NCBI RefSeq assembly: GCF_018476645.1
Contig: NZ_JAHCTB010000003.1
Location: 124,001-188,000, forward strand
Direction of reading: 5' to 3'
Length of the DNA stretch: 64,000 nucleotides
Source of the DNA: Aequorivita echinoideorum
Lineage (GTDB): Bacteria > Bacteroidota > Bacteroidia > Flavobacteriales > Flavobacteriaceae
Shown: one piece after another, positions 25,737 through 33,711 of the stretch
How positions within the stretch are numbered: the stretch's first letter is position 1
Layout: every line of letters begins with the position of its first letter
Notes under the pieces: generated by a model
What the model was told of the DNA's origin: nothing
Seen by the model: the letters and a program-made list of their open reading frames with translations, nothing else
The model's database searches: none
Position numbers and translations under genes: made by a program

Positions 25737-26378
25737 TTATGATGCCGTACCACTACCTAAATAAACGCTGTTCGATACTCTTGAACCATCAGCTGCAATA
25801 AACGCCATAAATAACTCTACGGTGTCTCCGGCATAGGTTGATGGGATAATTACGGTGTCTGTTCCAACTGTTCTATCAGCGCCCTCTAATTGAGAAATGG
25901 ATTCTTTCTTAGTGGGATTGTAAACTAACAACATTGCTTTGTCAGTTGTATTTGCATTTCCTTCAGCAGAGTTATCATCCCAGGCAAAGGTTACTTCGCC
26001 GGGAGTAGCTAAATCTGTACTTGGATTTAAAGCTCCTGATAAATTACCTCTACTTAAAAATGCTGTTGGATAGTCAACACTGAAGTCTGGCTCTACTCCT
26101 ATAATAGCGTTATTCAAAACATAAGACATAGCCGCATTAAACTGTGTCATTTTCACCGCATAGTTCTTATAACCTTTCTGCACGAATGCAAGATTAGGCT
26201 GCAAGAATTCTAACGTTACCGTAAACTTGTTTCTTTGGTTTACCTGTCCGACTGTTCTTGGATTTGCAACACTAGAAGGTTTAATCCTTAAGTAATCAAT
26301 ACCTTTCCAATTACCACCAATAACATTTCCTACCTTTCCAGATAGTCCTCCTAAAATTCCTTGGGCTATTTTTCCCAT
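25737..26378 (-). CDS. DUF6266 family protein
   Basis: 213 aa from the ATG at 26378 (MGKIAQGILGGLSGKVG); the alternative start four codons upstream is less family-like. The Gly-rich opening with GKVGNVIGGNWKGIDYLR is the DUF6266 signature, known from many Bacteroidota and often in multiple copies per genome. The C-terminal half (about 120-210) is beta-rich with WDDNSAEGNANTTDKAMLLVYN. No signal peptide is seen and the function is unknown. It is the first gene inside attL, the usual place for cargo. Confidence 0.8.
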   Translation of the reverse strand: MGKIAQGILGGLSGKVGNVIGGNWKGIDYLRIKPSSVANPRTVGQVNQRNKFTVTLEFLQPNLAFVQKGYKNYAVKMTQFNAAMSYVLNNAIIGVEPDFSVDYPTAFLSRGNLSGALNPSTDLATPGEVTFAWDDNSAEGNANTTDKAMLLVYNPTKKESISQLEGADRTVGTDTVIIPSTYAGDTVELFMAFIAADGSRVSNSVYLGSGTAS

Positions 26379-26620
26379 AACATATAACAATTTTTAATTA
26401 ATACTCATTCGGACTTGGTACGGACTAAATAAGGATTTGACCTTACTTCTTGAGCTGCAATTTACTTATTAGAATGAACGTTTTATTCATATTAGCCCTT
26501 TAGGCACTTGATTATCCCCGTTTACCTTGTTTTGCCAATTTTTTATGCAGGGTGCGGGAAGTAATAATCAAAAAGAAGGGCATCTTCCTGTTATATTTTT
26601 AATTTAATCTTATAGAGACT

Positions 26621-26959
26621 ATGGAAAATCCTTTTGTAATACTGAATGAAAGACTTCAGCGGATTGAAAATCTTTTAGAGAAAGTCGTCAATACCGGAAG
26701 GGTATCGGATATTATTGAAATTACCCCAAAAGTTATGACTACGCATACTGTTGCTGCCTATTTAGATCTTTCCATATCCTGTATCTACAAATTAACAAGC
26801 AGTCGTGAAATACCACATTCCAAAAGAGGTAAACGATTGTATTTCGATAAGGTTGAAATTGATAAATGGGTATTGGAAAATAAATGTTGGACCAATAAGG
26901 ACCTCGGAAATTTGGCCGATGAATATTTAAGGAAGCATCCGAATAAATTTCTTCGATAG
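26621..26959 (+). CDS. Helix-turn-helix excisionase-like protein
   Basis: A 112-aa protein. A short coiled N-terminus (NERLQRIENLLEKVV) precedes an HTH_17/MerR-like domain (about 40-88: TTHTVAAYLDLSISCIYKLTSSREIPHSKRG, then KRLYFDKVEIDKWV). This is the DNA-binding type used by excisionases and small regulators of Bacteroidota mobile elements. It is the only plus-strand gene in the island and is convergent with the HTH gene at 26965 (5-bp gap). Its position near attL favours an excisionase or directionality role; that is inference. Confidence 0.8.
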   Translation: MENPFVILNERLQRIENLLEKVVNTGRVSDIIEITPKVMTTHTVAAYLDLSISCIYKLTSSREIPHSKRGKRLYFDKVEIDKWVLENKCWTNKDLGNLADEYLRKHPNKFLR

Positions 26960-26964
26960 CGTAT

Positions 26965-27258
26965 TTATCGATGCCGTACTTCGTTTTTTCTTAATAAATC
27001 GATTATCTCCTTTTTGTTGTAATATCGCCTGTTTCCCAATCCATAGCTTTTGAGTTTGCCTTTGTTGGTCCAATTCCAAAGGGTGGATGGGTCAACTTTT
27101 AGATATTCGGCTGTTTCTGTTCTTGTTAGAAAGATATCATTTTCGTTTGAAGCTAAGTCTTCAATATAATTCTTGATTTTTTCGAGTAATTTGTCAGCTA
27201 CTTTATCGGCTAATTCATCAACTGTTACTTCTGTAATTTCAATTGTTTTTGTTTTCAT
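26965..27258 (-). CDS. Helix-turn-helix excisionase-like protein
   Basis: A 97-aa protein with an N-terminal helical part (TVDELADKVADKLLEKIKNYIEDL) and a C-terminal HTH_17 domain (FLTRTETAEYLKVDPSTLWNWTNKGKLKSYGLGNRRYYNKKEI). It is the same family as 26621, 40376 and 40660, giving four such proteins in one island. A hairpin at 27305 lies upstream. It probably acts as a regulator or recombination factor. Confidence 0.8.
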   Translation of the reverse strand: MKTKTIEITEVTVDELADKVADKLLEKIKNYIEDLASNENDIFLTRTETAEYLKVDPSTLWNWTNKGKLKSYGLGNRRYYNKKEIIDLLRKNEVRHR

Positions 27259-27806
27259 ATTTTTTCTTTGAAGTTACTTTAAAGATAATTTTTCGAAAAA
27301 TGATTAAAAAAAGAGCCCCCTAAAAAGGGAGCTCTGTGAGGCAGCACTCTAACCAAAAGATGCGCACCGTATACTCTTTGAAGCCTACGTAATGCACACC
27401 AATGAAGAACGGACTGCCCGAGGTGCGTATGCCCGCCAGCAACCACCGGCTGCCTAAACGGACTCTAAATAAAAACTTGAACATAATGCCTTATGCCACA
27501 GGATCGGTGCGATTGATGCAAGGGCTGTAAAAAAAAATACTACCCGTGTTTTATTTTCAAAATGAACAGGCACAGACTAAATTTTAATAAGAGTGAAAAT
27601 GCTAATGCAAGCAAAAAGCGAGGGTGGAGATTTTTTTTTAAAACAGGCGAAGCGAACCCTTGCAGCTCTCGCATCCGCACGCCTGTACCTTTGCTTTATG
27701 TTGGAGTTTTTTGCTTTTATCTAAATTGATGATTGGATAGACTTGATTTTAGGTGGTAGATATAACGCTTCAATAAAATTGAATGTGTTCAGCTGTTGAG
27801 AGACTA
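27259..27806. other. Gene-free 548-bp segment with several hairpins
   Basis: No credible ORF. It contains a hairpin at about 27310-27333 (GAGCCCCC-TAAAAA-GGGAGCTC, one mismatch) and, at 27653-27706, a 7-bp inverted repeat ACAGGCG/CGCCTGT enclosing a GC-rich stretch. Between them, about 27335-27530 is higher in GC than its surroundings. It could hold a small RNA or a nick/mobilisation region. Nothing identifies it. Confidence 0.4.
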
Positions 27807-28229
27807 TTAAATGCGCAGAAGACAATAAGCAGGTTTAAATAAAATGTTTACTTGTTCTTTTGATAAAGATGGAGAAATATAATAATTGTCTAAATTGTTA
27901 TTTTGATACAATAAAAAAGATATTTTGTTTGCTGAATAAAGAATAACAATGTGGTCGTTTTCAAACTGCAACATAAATCCATCTTTTGGTTTTACTTTGA
28001 AGGCATCTAGTGAATATTTATACAATACATAATATGAATCAATTGTATTTTTAAATTCAAAACCTACTCTTTTATTGTTAGAATTAATTGCCTTGAAAGA
28101 TAACGAAATTGAATCCTTATTTGTTTCTAAACAGACAGGCTGTTCCGCTGAATAAGCACATTGTTTATTCTGGCTAAATAGCACAGCATTGTAGATTATT
28201 AAAAATGTAAATAAAAATAATCGTATCAT
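27807..28229 (-). CDS. Small exported hypothetical protein
   Basis: A 140-aa protein with a clear signal peptide (MIRLFLFTFLIIYNAVLFSQ) and a mature part of about 120 residues rich in Lys, Asn and Tyr, with two Cys early (KQCAYSAEQPVC) and one near the end. I do not recognise the family. It stands alone between two gene-free segments. Codon content is AT-rich like the rest of the island. Confidence 0.6.
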   Translation of the reverse strand: MIRLFLFTFLIIYNAVLFSQNKQCAYSAEQPVCLETNKDSISLSFKAINSNNKRVGFEFKNTIDSYYVLYKYSLDAFKVKPKDGFMLQFENDHIVILYSANKISFLLYQNNNLDNYYISPSLSKEQVNILFKPAYCLLRI

Positions 28230-29098
28230 AGACTACTAAAATACAGAATTTTAGAATTAAAAATCAGAATTATATTTTTTGTGTGACGTATTTAGCAGGT
28301 AATCTAAAAGGCGCGAGCCGCCTGCGAGCGGAGCAAGGGTGGTGGCTGCAGAAGCCCGAGGGAGGAGGGCGGCAGACGCCTACCGTTTACGGCAGGGCTG
28401 GCGCGATTTTTTGCTTCGGCGTTGGGAAAGGCAAGGGTAGCGATTGAACGTAGCGAAACGATGCCGGAGGCCGTAATGGAGCAATACTCGAGCGCTATAA
28501 GTATTCTGGTATTAAAGTTTGCTTATAGTATTCAATATGATTTTAAGGTGTTAAAATTGTATTGCGTAATGGAGGTACGTAGGCTCGTGTAGTGAAGAGA
28601 ATGAGCTACTCTTGCGCGCGTTGCCGAAAGTGGCTGAGTTGAGGGAATGAGGCACGAATGAGGGAAACGAAGCGACTGTAGGTAAATGGGATTGCAAAAA
28701 TCGTGACAGCCCGATTAGCCCGAAGCGACCCGCAGGCTCGCACAATTAACAAGTGGCGGCAGACCCCCAATAAAAAAGTGGTGAGCGATAGCGAACACCT
28801 TATTAGGGTTTGGGGGTATGGAGTAGCCACGGGTGAGGAAGGAGAGCAGTGTGTGAAGCAAAACAAATAAATAGTGCCAGCGAGGACGTGTCGCCGCAGC
28901 GGTACTATTTATGGTATATGCAAGCCTTAGTGGTTCCGAATGCATAATTGGAAAGATTGCTTCACTGCGTTCGCAATGGTTGACGGAAGAACGAAGTGGC
29001 TTGCAGATATGTTTTTGCGGAACAAAACGGAACGACTGACGAACACCGCTTTACCTGCCCTTTCATCTTAATATTATTCTGGAATTTATTCTAAAGGA
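28230..29098. other. Gene-free, GC-rich 870-bp segment
   Basis: From about 28300 to 29050 the sequence is clearly richer in G and C than its neighbours and strongly biased to purines on the plus strand. It repeats motifs such as GCGAGCG, AGCGAAC and GAAGCGA. An inverted repeat CCCCAATAA / TTATTAGGG-TTTGGGG (about 28766-28815) frames GGTGAGCGATAGCGAACACC. Open frames of 64-86 codons on the minus strand have no recognisable features. It looks like a structured non-coding or mobilisation segment. Confidence 0.4.
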
Positions 29099-29989
29099 TC
29101 AATTCATACTTTCAATAAAATCCGAGAATTTAGTAATAGATTCAGAATTTTTTATTTTAGAAGTTACGGTCGGTAAATAATTCGTATCGATTATTGAGTA
29201 TGGATAATCCCCTTCCTTTTGCTCCATTAAAATTTCATACAACTTATGGTACGATGATTTAGAACCTTTATAGGGGTCGATTACAAGATAATGATTAGCG
29301 TTATCTTCATCTAAAGAATATTCTTTACTAAATAAATCAAGACGGTAATTCAAACTCTCTAAATCTGAAATTTCACGTCTAATTATATCTATTGGTTTTT
29401 CTGAATTTAAATCTATTGACTTGACAGAGTAAACACTTCCATTAACACCAATACCATCTAAAGTATAATCGAAAAAAAGGTTCGGTATCTGTTCTTTTTT
29501 TACTTTGTAATTTAAATCAATTACATCTTTTAATGGGTCAAAAAATACCTTTTTTATAGTTCTATTGAAAGCCTTATCTACTATCTGCTTTTTTTGTGGT
29601 TTAAGATTAAGTTCTATATATTTTTTGAAAAAATCATTGAAGCTAGATGAATTTATAGACATATGTAAAACAGAAGGATTATCAAATTGGATAAAACCAT
29701 TGTTATAGATTGACAACCTATTTAAATACTCTAAATTAACAGAAACATCCTTAGAAAATAAGGAAACTTCCTCTTTCAATTGAAAATCAATAAAATCTGA
29801 AATTTTCTTAATAGTATAATCTAATAATTTACTATTCGAGTTATTGATTTTATGGGATAAAGCTATTTTTTCTTTTGAGAATTTATAATAAACTTCATTA
29901 CCAGAAATTAAAATCATACCAATAGCGAGGTTTTCCTTACTTAGAGGATTGTTAACAAAGCGGATTATACTGTAGTATGATTTCATCAT
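29099..29989 (-). CDS. DUF3037-like protein paired with HipA-like kinase
   Basis: A 296-aa protein. The N-terminus (SYYSIIRFVNNPLSKENLAIGMILISGNEVYYKFS) resembles DUF3037 proteins, which begin with a similar YSIVRY...NVGVLL pattern and commonly neighbour HipA-like kinases. The rest is helical with no catalytic motif I can name. Its start overlaps the stop of the kinase gene by 4 bp (ATGA), so the two are translationally coupled. It may be a partner or substrate of the kinase. Confidence 0.65.
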   Translation of the reverse strand: MMKSYYSIIRFVNNPLSKENLAIGMILISGNEVYYKFSKEKIALSHKINNSNSKLLDYTIKKISDFIDFQLKEEVSLFSKDVSVNLEYLNRLSIYNNGFIQFDNPSVLHMSINSSSFNDFFKKYIELNLKPQKKQIVDKAFNRTIKKVFFDPLKDVIDLNYKVKKEQIPNLFFDYTLDGIGVNGSVYSVKSIDLNSEKPIDIIRREISDLESLNYRLDLFSKEYSLDEDNANHYLVIDPYKGSKSSYHKLYEILMEQKEGDYPYSIIDTNYLPTVTSKIKNSESITKFSDFIESMN

Positions 29990-30825
29990 TTATAATTGAA
30001 GTACATTCTTGATACTTCTTTATTTCTTTCTTGATTTGATAAAATTTCTTTTATCTTTTTTTTGCCCTTTTTACTTAATCCAAATGAATTTGGAACTTGC
30101 TCAAACACAAAATCAATATTATCTAAAATATCATTAAAACTTTCAAATATAATATTGTGAAAGTTACTGATAATTTTTGAGTCGGCAAAGTTAAGAATAC
30201 TTTTTGACATAGGTGTTTTTAGAATGCTTTTAGGATTAGGATTAGACATTAATGATAGACGTAAAGCTTTATATTGGCTTTGATAACCGTAAAGATATGT
30301 GTGGTCAATAGGCAAAAATTTAAATCTACCATTAGCAGTTTCATCTATCAAAATATTTGGATTACTTCCTCTTCTATCCATATTACCAATCCAATAATCA
30401 AAAACACCAATTTTTATAAAGTCCAAAGGATTTACATACTTATTATAATCAAACTTATTTTTAAGTGTTGTATTATACAATTCCACCTCTGTGGTTGTTA
30501 ATTGATATAAAGAACCAAAAAATAACATATCTTCAAACTGAAAATTGTTATACCTGTTATCATACTTCTTATCGGTAATTTTAAAAGTTTCAAAAACTTC
30601 CTGTGGAATTTTAATAAGACAAGATTTTATGGTATTTACTTGCATTAATTCCAAAAAATAAACACCTAAAATTTCATTTATTAAATCTTCAAATGGTGGA
30701 TGAGATTTGAAAATTGACTTGGCTATATACATTTCGCCATCATCACATAAAACAAGGAAAGGAACACTATTTGTGCCTTTTTGCTCTAATATTTGAATTG
30801 CTGTTATGTGTTTAAGTTCTTCCAA
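29986..30825 (-). CDS. HipA-like kinase family protein
   Basis: A 279-aa, single-domain HipA_2-type kinase. Visible kinase elements are an ATP-binding Lys36 (MYIAKSIF), a helix-C Glu51 (INEILGVYF), the catalytic loop IGNMDRRGSNPNILI (Asp150, Asn157) and a metal-binding Asp174 in FLPIDHTYLYG. It lacks the N-terminal Couple_hipA domain and any HipB antitoxin neighbour, so it is not a classical HipBA pair. It is first in a two-gene operon with the DUF3037-like gene. The target is unknown; a regulatory or defence role is inferred from the location. Confidence 0.75.
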   Translation of the reverse strand: MEELKHITAIQILEQKGTNSVPFLVLCDDGEMYIAKSIFKSHPPFEDLINEILGVYFLELMQVNTIKSCLIKIPQEVFETFKITDKKYDNRYNNFQFEDMLFFGSLYQLTTTEVELYNTTLKNKFDYNKYVNPLDFIKIGVFDYWIGNMDRRGSNPNILIDETANGRFKFLPIDHTYLYGYQSQYKALRLSLMSNPNPKSILKTPMSKSILNFADSKIISNFHNIIFESFNDILDNIDFVFEQVPNSFGLSKKGKKKIKEILSNQERNKEVSRMYFNYK

Positions 30826-30926
30826 ATAAAAATAATATCACCAAATAATTTGTTTGAATAATAATAGTAAAGTAAATAAAGTGTTTAAAAATGCTTATTA
30901 GTTTATAATCATTAATTTACACGCCT

Positions 30927-32555
30927 TTAAATACCATCCAAACCTAATTCTTTTAAATAAGAGTTATGTTCTTCTCTACTTGCTTTTATTCTTTTTTCAA
31001 CATCTACTATTTTAGTATTAACCTCTTTTAAGTTGATAATTGGTTCTGGTTTTGCTGTACTAACGTATCTTGAAATATTAAGATTAAAATCGTTTTTCTC
31101 AATTTCTTCCATTGATACGCTACGAGCATATCTTTCTTCTATTTCTGGTCTGTTTTGGTACGTATCAACAATTCTCTTTATATCTTTTTTGCGTAAAAAG
31201 TTTTGACGTTTTTCTTTTGCAAAATTCTCATCGCCACTTGCATTAATAAACAACACATCATCTTCTTTTTTACATTTCTTCAACACTAAAATACATACAG
31301 GAATACCTGTTGAAAAGAACAAATTTGAAGGCAAACCAATTACTGTGTCGATATTACCATCTTTCAATAACTTTGTACGAATACGTTGTTCTGCACCACC
31401 TCTAAATAATACACCGTGTGGTAATATAATAGCCATCGTACCTTCATCGCTTAAAAAGTGAAAACCGTGTAATAAAAATGCAAAATCTGCTGCCGATTTA
31501 GGTGCTAAACCATAGTTTTTAAATCTAAAATCTTCCGCTGTGGTTTCACTTGGATTCCAACGTAAACTAAATGGTGGATTTGCTACAATAGCATCAAACT
31601 CTACTTTTTTAGCAGGGTTCATTTCATTTAAAATATCCCAATCATTTTTTAAGGTATCACCGTGAAATATTTCAAACTCAGAATCCTTAACACCGTGCAA
31701 CAACATATTCATACGTGCTAAGTTGTAAGTGGTTATATTCTTTTCTTGACCATATATTCTACTTATTGTACCACCACCTTCTTGTTTTTCTATTTTATTC
31801 TTTACGTTTAATAGCAATGACCCAGAACCACAAGCAAAATCTAATACCTTATTGATTTTTTTCTTTTTACCTGCTTTTGGGTTTTGACTGTCTAAACTTA
31901 CTATTTCAGAAAGTACGGTAGATAATTCTTGTGGGGTATAAAATTCTCCTGCCTTTTTACCTGAACCTGCTGCAAACTGACCAATTAAGTACTCGTAAGC
32001 ATTACCTAAACTATCAGTATCTGTATCGAAACCTTCAATACCTTCTGCGATTTTTTGGATGATAGTACAAAGCTTTTTGTTTCTAGCTTCATAATTTTTA
32101 CCCAACTTTTCTGAATCTAAATTGATTTCTGAGAATAGACCTTTAAAGGAATTATCAAACGATTCGTTTTCTATGTATTTAAACCCTTTTTGTAAGGTCA
32201 ATAACAGTTCGCTATTCTGTGTTCTTGCTAATTCTGCAATGCTATTCCACAAATATGCTGGCTCAATAACGTAGTGTACTTTTCTACGCATTTGCTTTTC
32301 AAAGTCTGCAATAAACTCTGGATTGTCTTGATACCAAACCGATAACGGTGTACGACTATCTTCTTCATCTAATTTTGGATAATCAGACCCTAATTCTTTT
32401 TTAACTGATGTTTCGTAGTTGTCTGATAAATACCGTAAAAAGAGAAATGACAACATATAATCACGAAAATCATCCGCATTCATTGCTCCTCTTAAACTAT
32501 CTGCTATATCCCAAAGTGTTTGACCTAATTTGTCCTGTTTTTGTTTTGCTGTCAT
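30927..32555 (-). CDS. hsdM: Type I restriction-modification methyltransferase subunit HsdM
   Basis: 542 aa from the ATG at 32555 (MTAKQKQDKLGQTLWDIADSLRG); an upstream start at 32600 would overlap the previous gene by 44 bp and add non-conserved residues. It has an N-terminal HsdM_N helical domain and an N6-adenine methyltransferase core with the SAM motif LDFACGSGSLL and catalytic NPPFSLRWNP. The C-terminal coiled part (VDVEKRIKASREEHNSYLKEL) contacts HsdS. It is last gene of the operon hsdR-hsdS-PrrC-like-hsdM; one base separates it from the preceding stop. Confidence 0.93.
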   Translation of the reverse strand: MTAKQKQDKLGQTLWDIADSLRGAMNADDFRDYMLSFLFLRYLSDNYETSVKKELGSDYPKLDEEDSRTPLSVWYQDNPEFIADFEKQMRRKVHYVIEPAYLWNSIAELARTQNSELLLTLQKGFKYIENESFDNSFKGLFSEINLDSEKLGKNYEARNKKLCTIIQKIAEGIEGFDTDTDSLGNAYEYLIGQFAAGSGKKAGEFYTPQELSTVLSEIVSLDSQNPKAGKKKKINKVLDFACGSGSLLLNVKNKIEKQEGGGTISRIYGQEKNITTYNLARMNMLLHGVKDSEFEIFHGDTLKNDWDILNEMNPAKKVEFDAIVANPPFSLRWNPSETTAEDFRFKNYGLAPKSAADFAFLLHGFHFLSDEGTMAIILPHGVLFRGGAEQRIRTKLLKDGNIDTVIGLPSNLFFSTGIPVCILVLKKCKKEDDVLFINASGDENFAKEKRQNFLRKKDIKRIVDTYQNRPEIEERYARSVSMEEIEKNDFNLNISRYVSTAKPEPIINLKEVNTKIVDVEKRIKASREEHNSYLKELGLDGI

Positions 32556-32556
32556 T

Positions 32557-33711
32557 TTATGCGTGTAAAACGAATTTATATTTTTTCTGTATTGCTTCAA
32601 ATATTTCTATTATCAGCTTTTTATTATCTGGTACTGGCTCTCTGAGTTCATATCTAAACACTGATTTATGAGCCATAATATTGACTATTTGAGCTTGCTT
32701 TTCTGCATCTGAAAACCCTATTTCCTTTAAAACGTGAGAAAAATTCCTAACACCTAGAAAAGAACTAATATTTTCCAATATTTGTCTTAACAAAGCAAAG
32801 TGATACACATATATTTCGTCTTTATCTTTAGCTTCTTTTATTACCCTTAATAATTCTAAATGATATAAAAAGACTTCCTTTCTTGGGCCGACTAATTGAA
32901 TTGTACCGTTATTGTTTTTTAACTTGTAAATATCTACTTGCTCCTGATAACGTGATGCTTTTTCTCCTCTCGTTAACCAATCCGCCAACACAGAAAAGAA
33001 ACCGATATGATGGGTTGTTATTATTATTTTTCTCTTTTTGAAATGCTTATCTATTAAATCCACAAGAGAAGATATTGTAACAAAAATGTTATGGTCGTCT
33101 AGACTTGAAACAGGATCGTCAATAAAAAAATGTGTCGATTGATTGTCTTCTCCAGTCCATCCATCAACTTCAAACAGAGCCAAAAAGAAACACCAAACGA
33201 ATATTTGCTCTTCTCCTCTTGAAATTTTAATTGGTCTTTCCTCTTCCTCTTTCTTCTCTTCCTTTTTTTGCTCTACACCCTCAGGTTCTTCTAAAGGTTC
33301 TTCATCTTCTTTTTTATTATAAAACCTAATGTACTTGATACCATCATTTAATTCATCAAAGTACTCAAACCTATAATCAAATTTAGGCTGATATGATGCT
33401 AACTTATCTTGTAGGTTAATTTCATCTAGTAAAGGGTGGAATTGATTTAAACTGCTTTTGGCAAGTTTGAGTTTTATATCTGCACCATTATTTTCTTCAT
33501 CATTATCCCAATTAAATAAATCTTCACTATAGGCATTATAATACACACCAGAATGACTACCACCATTATTAGTTTTAGTAACATCTTTATACGCAACAGA
33601 TAGCCTTGTTTTACCAGTGCCATTAAATGCGTAAATAAGGTTTATATTTTTTTCTAGACCAACTAACTGATTTGCAATATCACTTATGTTTTTTTCAAAC
33701 TTTTTACTCAT
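32557..33711 (-). CDS. PrrC-like ABC ATPase / candidate anticodon nuclease inside the hsd operon
   Basis: A 384-aa protein. The ABC-type ATPase domain shows Walker A AFNGTGKTR (Lys34), C-loop ISRGEEQ (165-167), Walker B FFIDDPVSSLDD (198-206) and H-loop TTHH (234-235). The C-terminal 140 residues carry Arg309-x3-Glu313 and His348 (LLRQILEN, NIMAHKS). PrrC of E. coli (396 aa) has the tRNase triad Arg320-x3-Glu324-31-His356, is also embedded in a type I RM operon, and cleaves tRNA-Lys when phage disable the RM complex. Size, order and triad spacing fit. A Glu/Lys tract (136-160) replaces part of the ATPase insert. General AAA_13 proteins share similar C-terminal residues, so nuclease activity is inferred. 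It overlaps the hsdS stop by 4 bp. Confidence 0.7.
   Translation of the reverse strand: MSKKFEKNISDIANQLVGLEKNINLIYAFNGTGKTRLSVAYKDVTKTNNGGSHSGVYYNAYSEDLFNWDNDEENNGADIKLKLAKSSLNQFHPLLDEINLQDKLASYQPKFDYRFEYFDELNDGIKYIRFYNKKEDEEPLEEPEGVEQKKEEKKEEEERPIKISRGEEQIFVWCFFLALFEVDGWTGEDNQSTHFFIDDPVSSLDDHNIFVTISSLVDLIDKHFKKRKIIITTHHIGFFSVLADWLTRGEKASRYQEQVDIYKLKNNNGTIQLVGPRKEVFLYHLELLRVIKEAKDKDEIYVYHFALLRQILENISSFLGVRNFSHVLKEIGFSDAEKQAQIVNIMAHKSVFRYELREPVPDNKKLIIEIFEAIQKKYKFVLHA

Noticed and set aside
28551-28945. Three overlapping minus-strand frames of 64-86 codons
   Set aside because: They overlap one another in a GC-rich purine-biased block, have no domain or membrane pattern and no ribosome-binding context; treated as non-coding.
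29986-30825. Classical HipBA toxin-antitoxin
   Set aside because: There is no HipB-like HTH gene next to it and the kinase lacks the Couple_hipA N-terminal domain.
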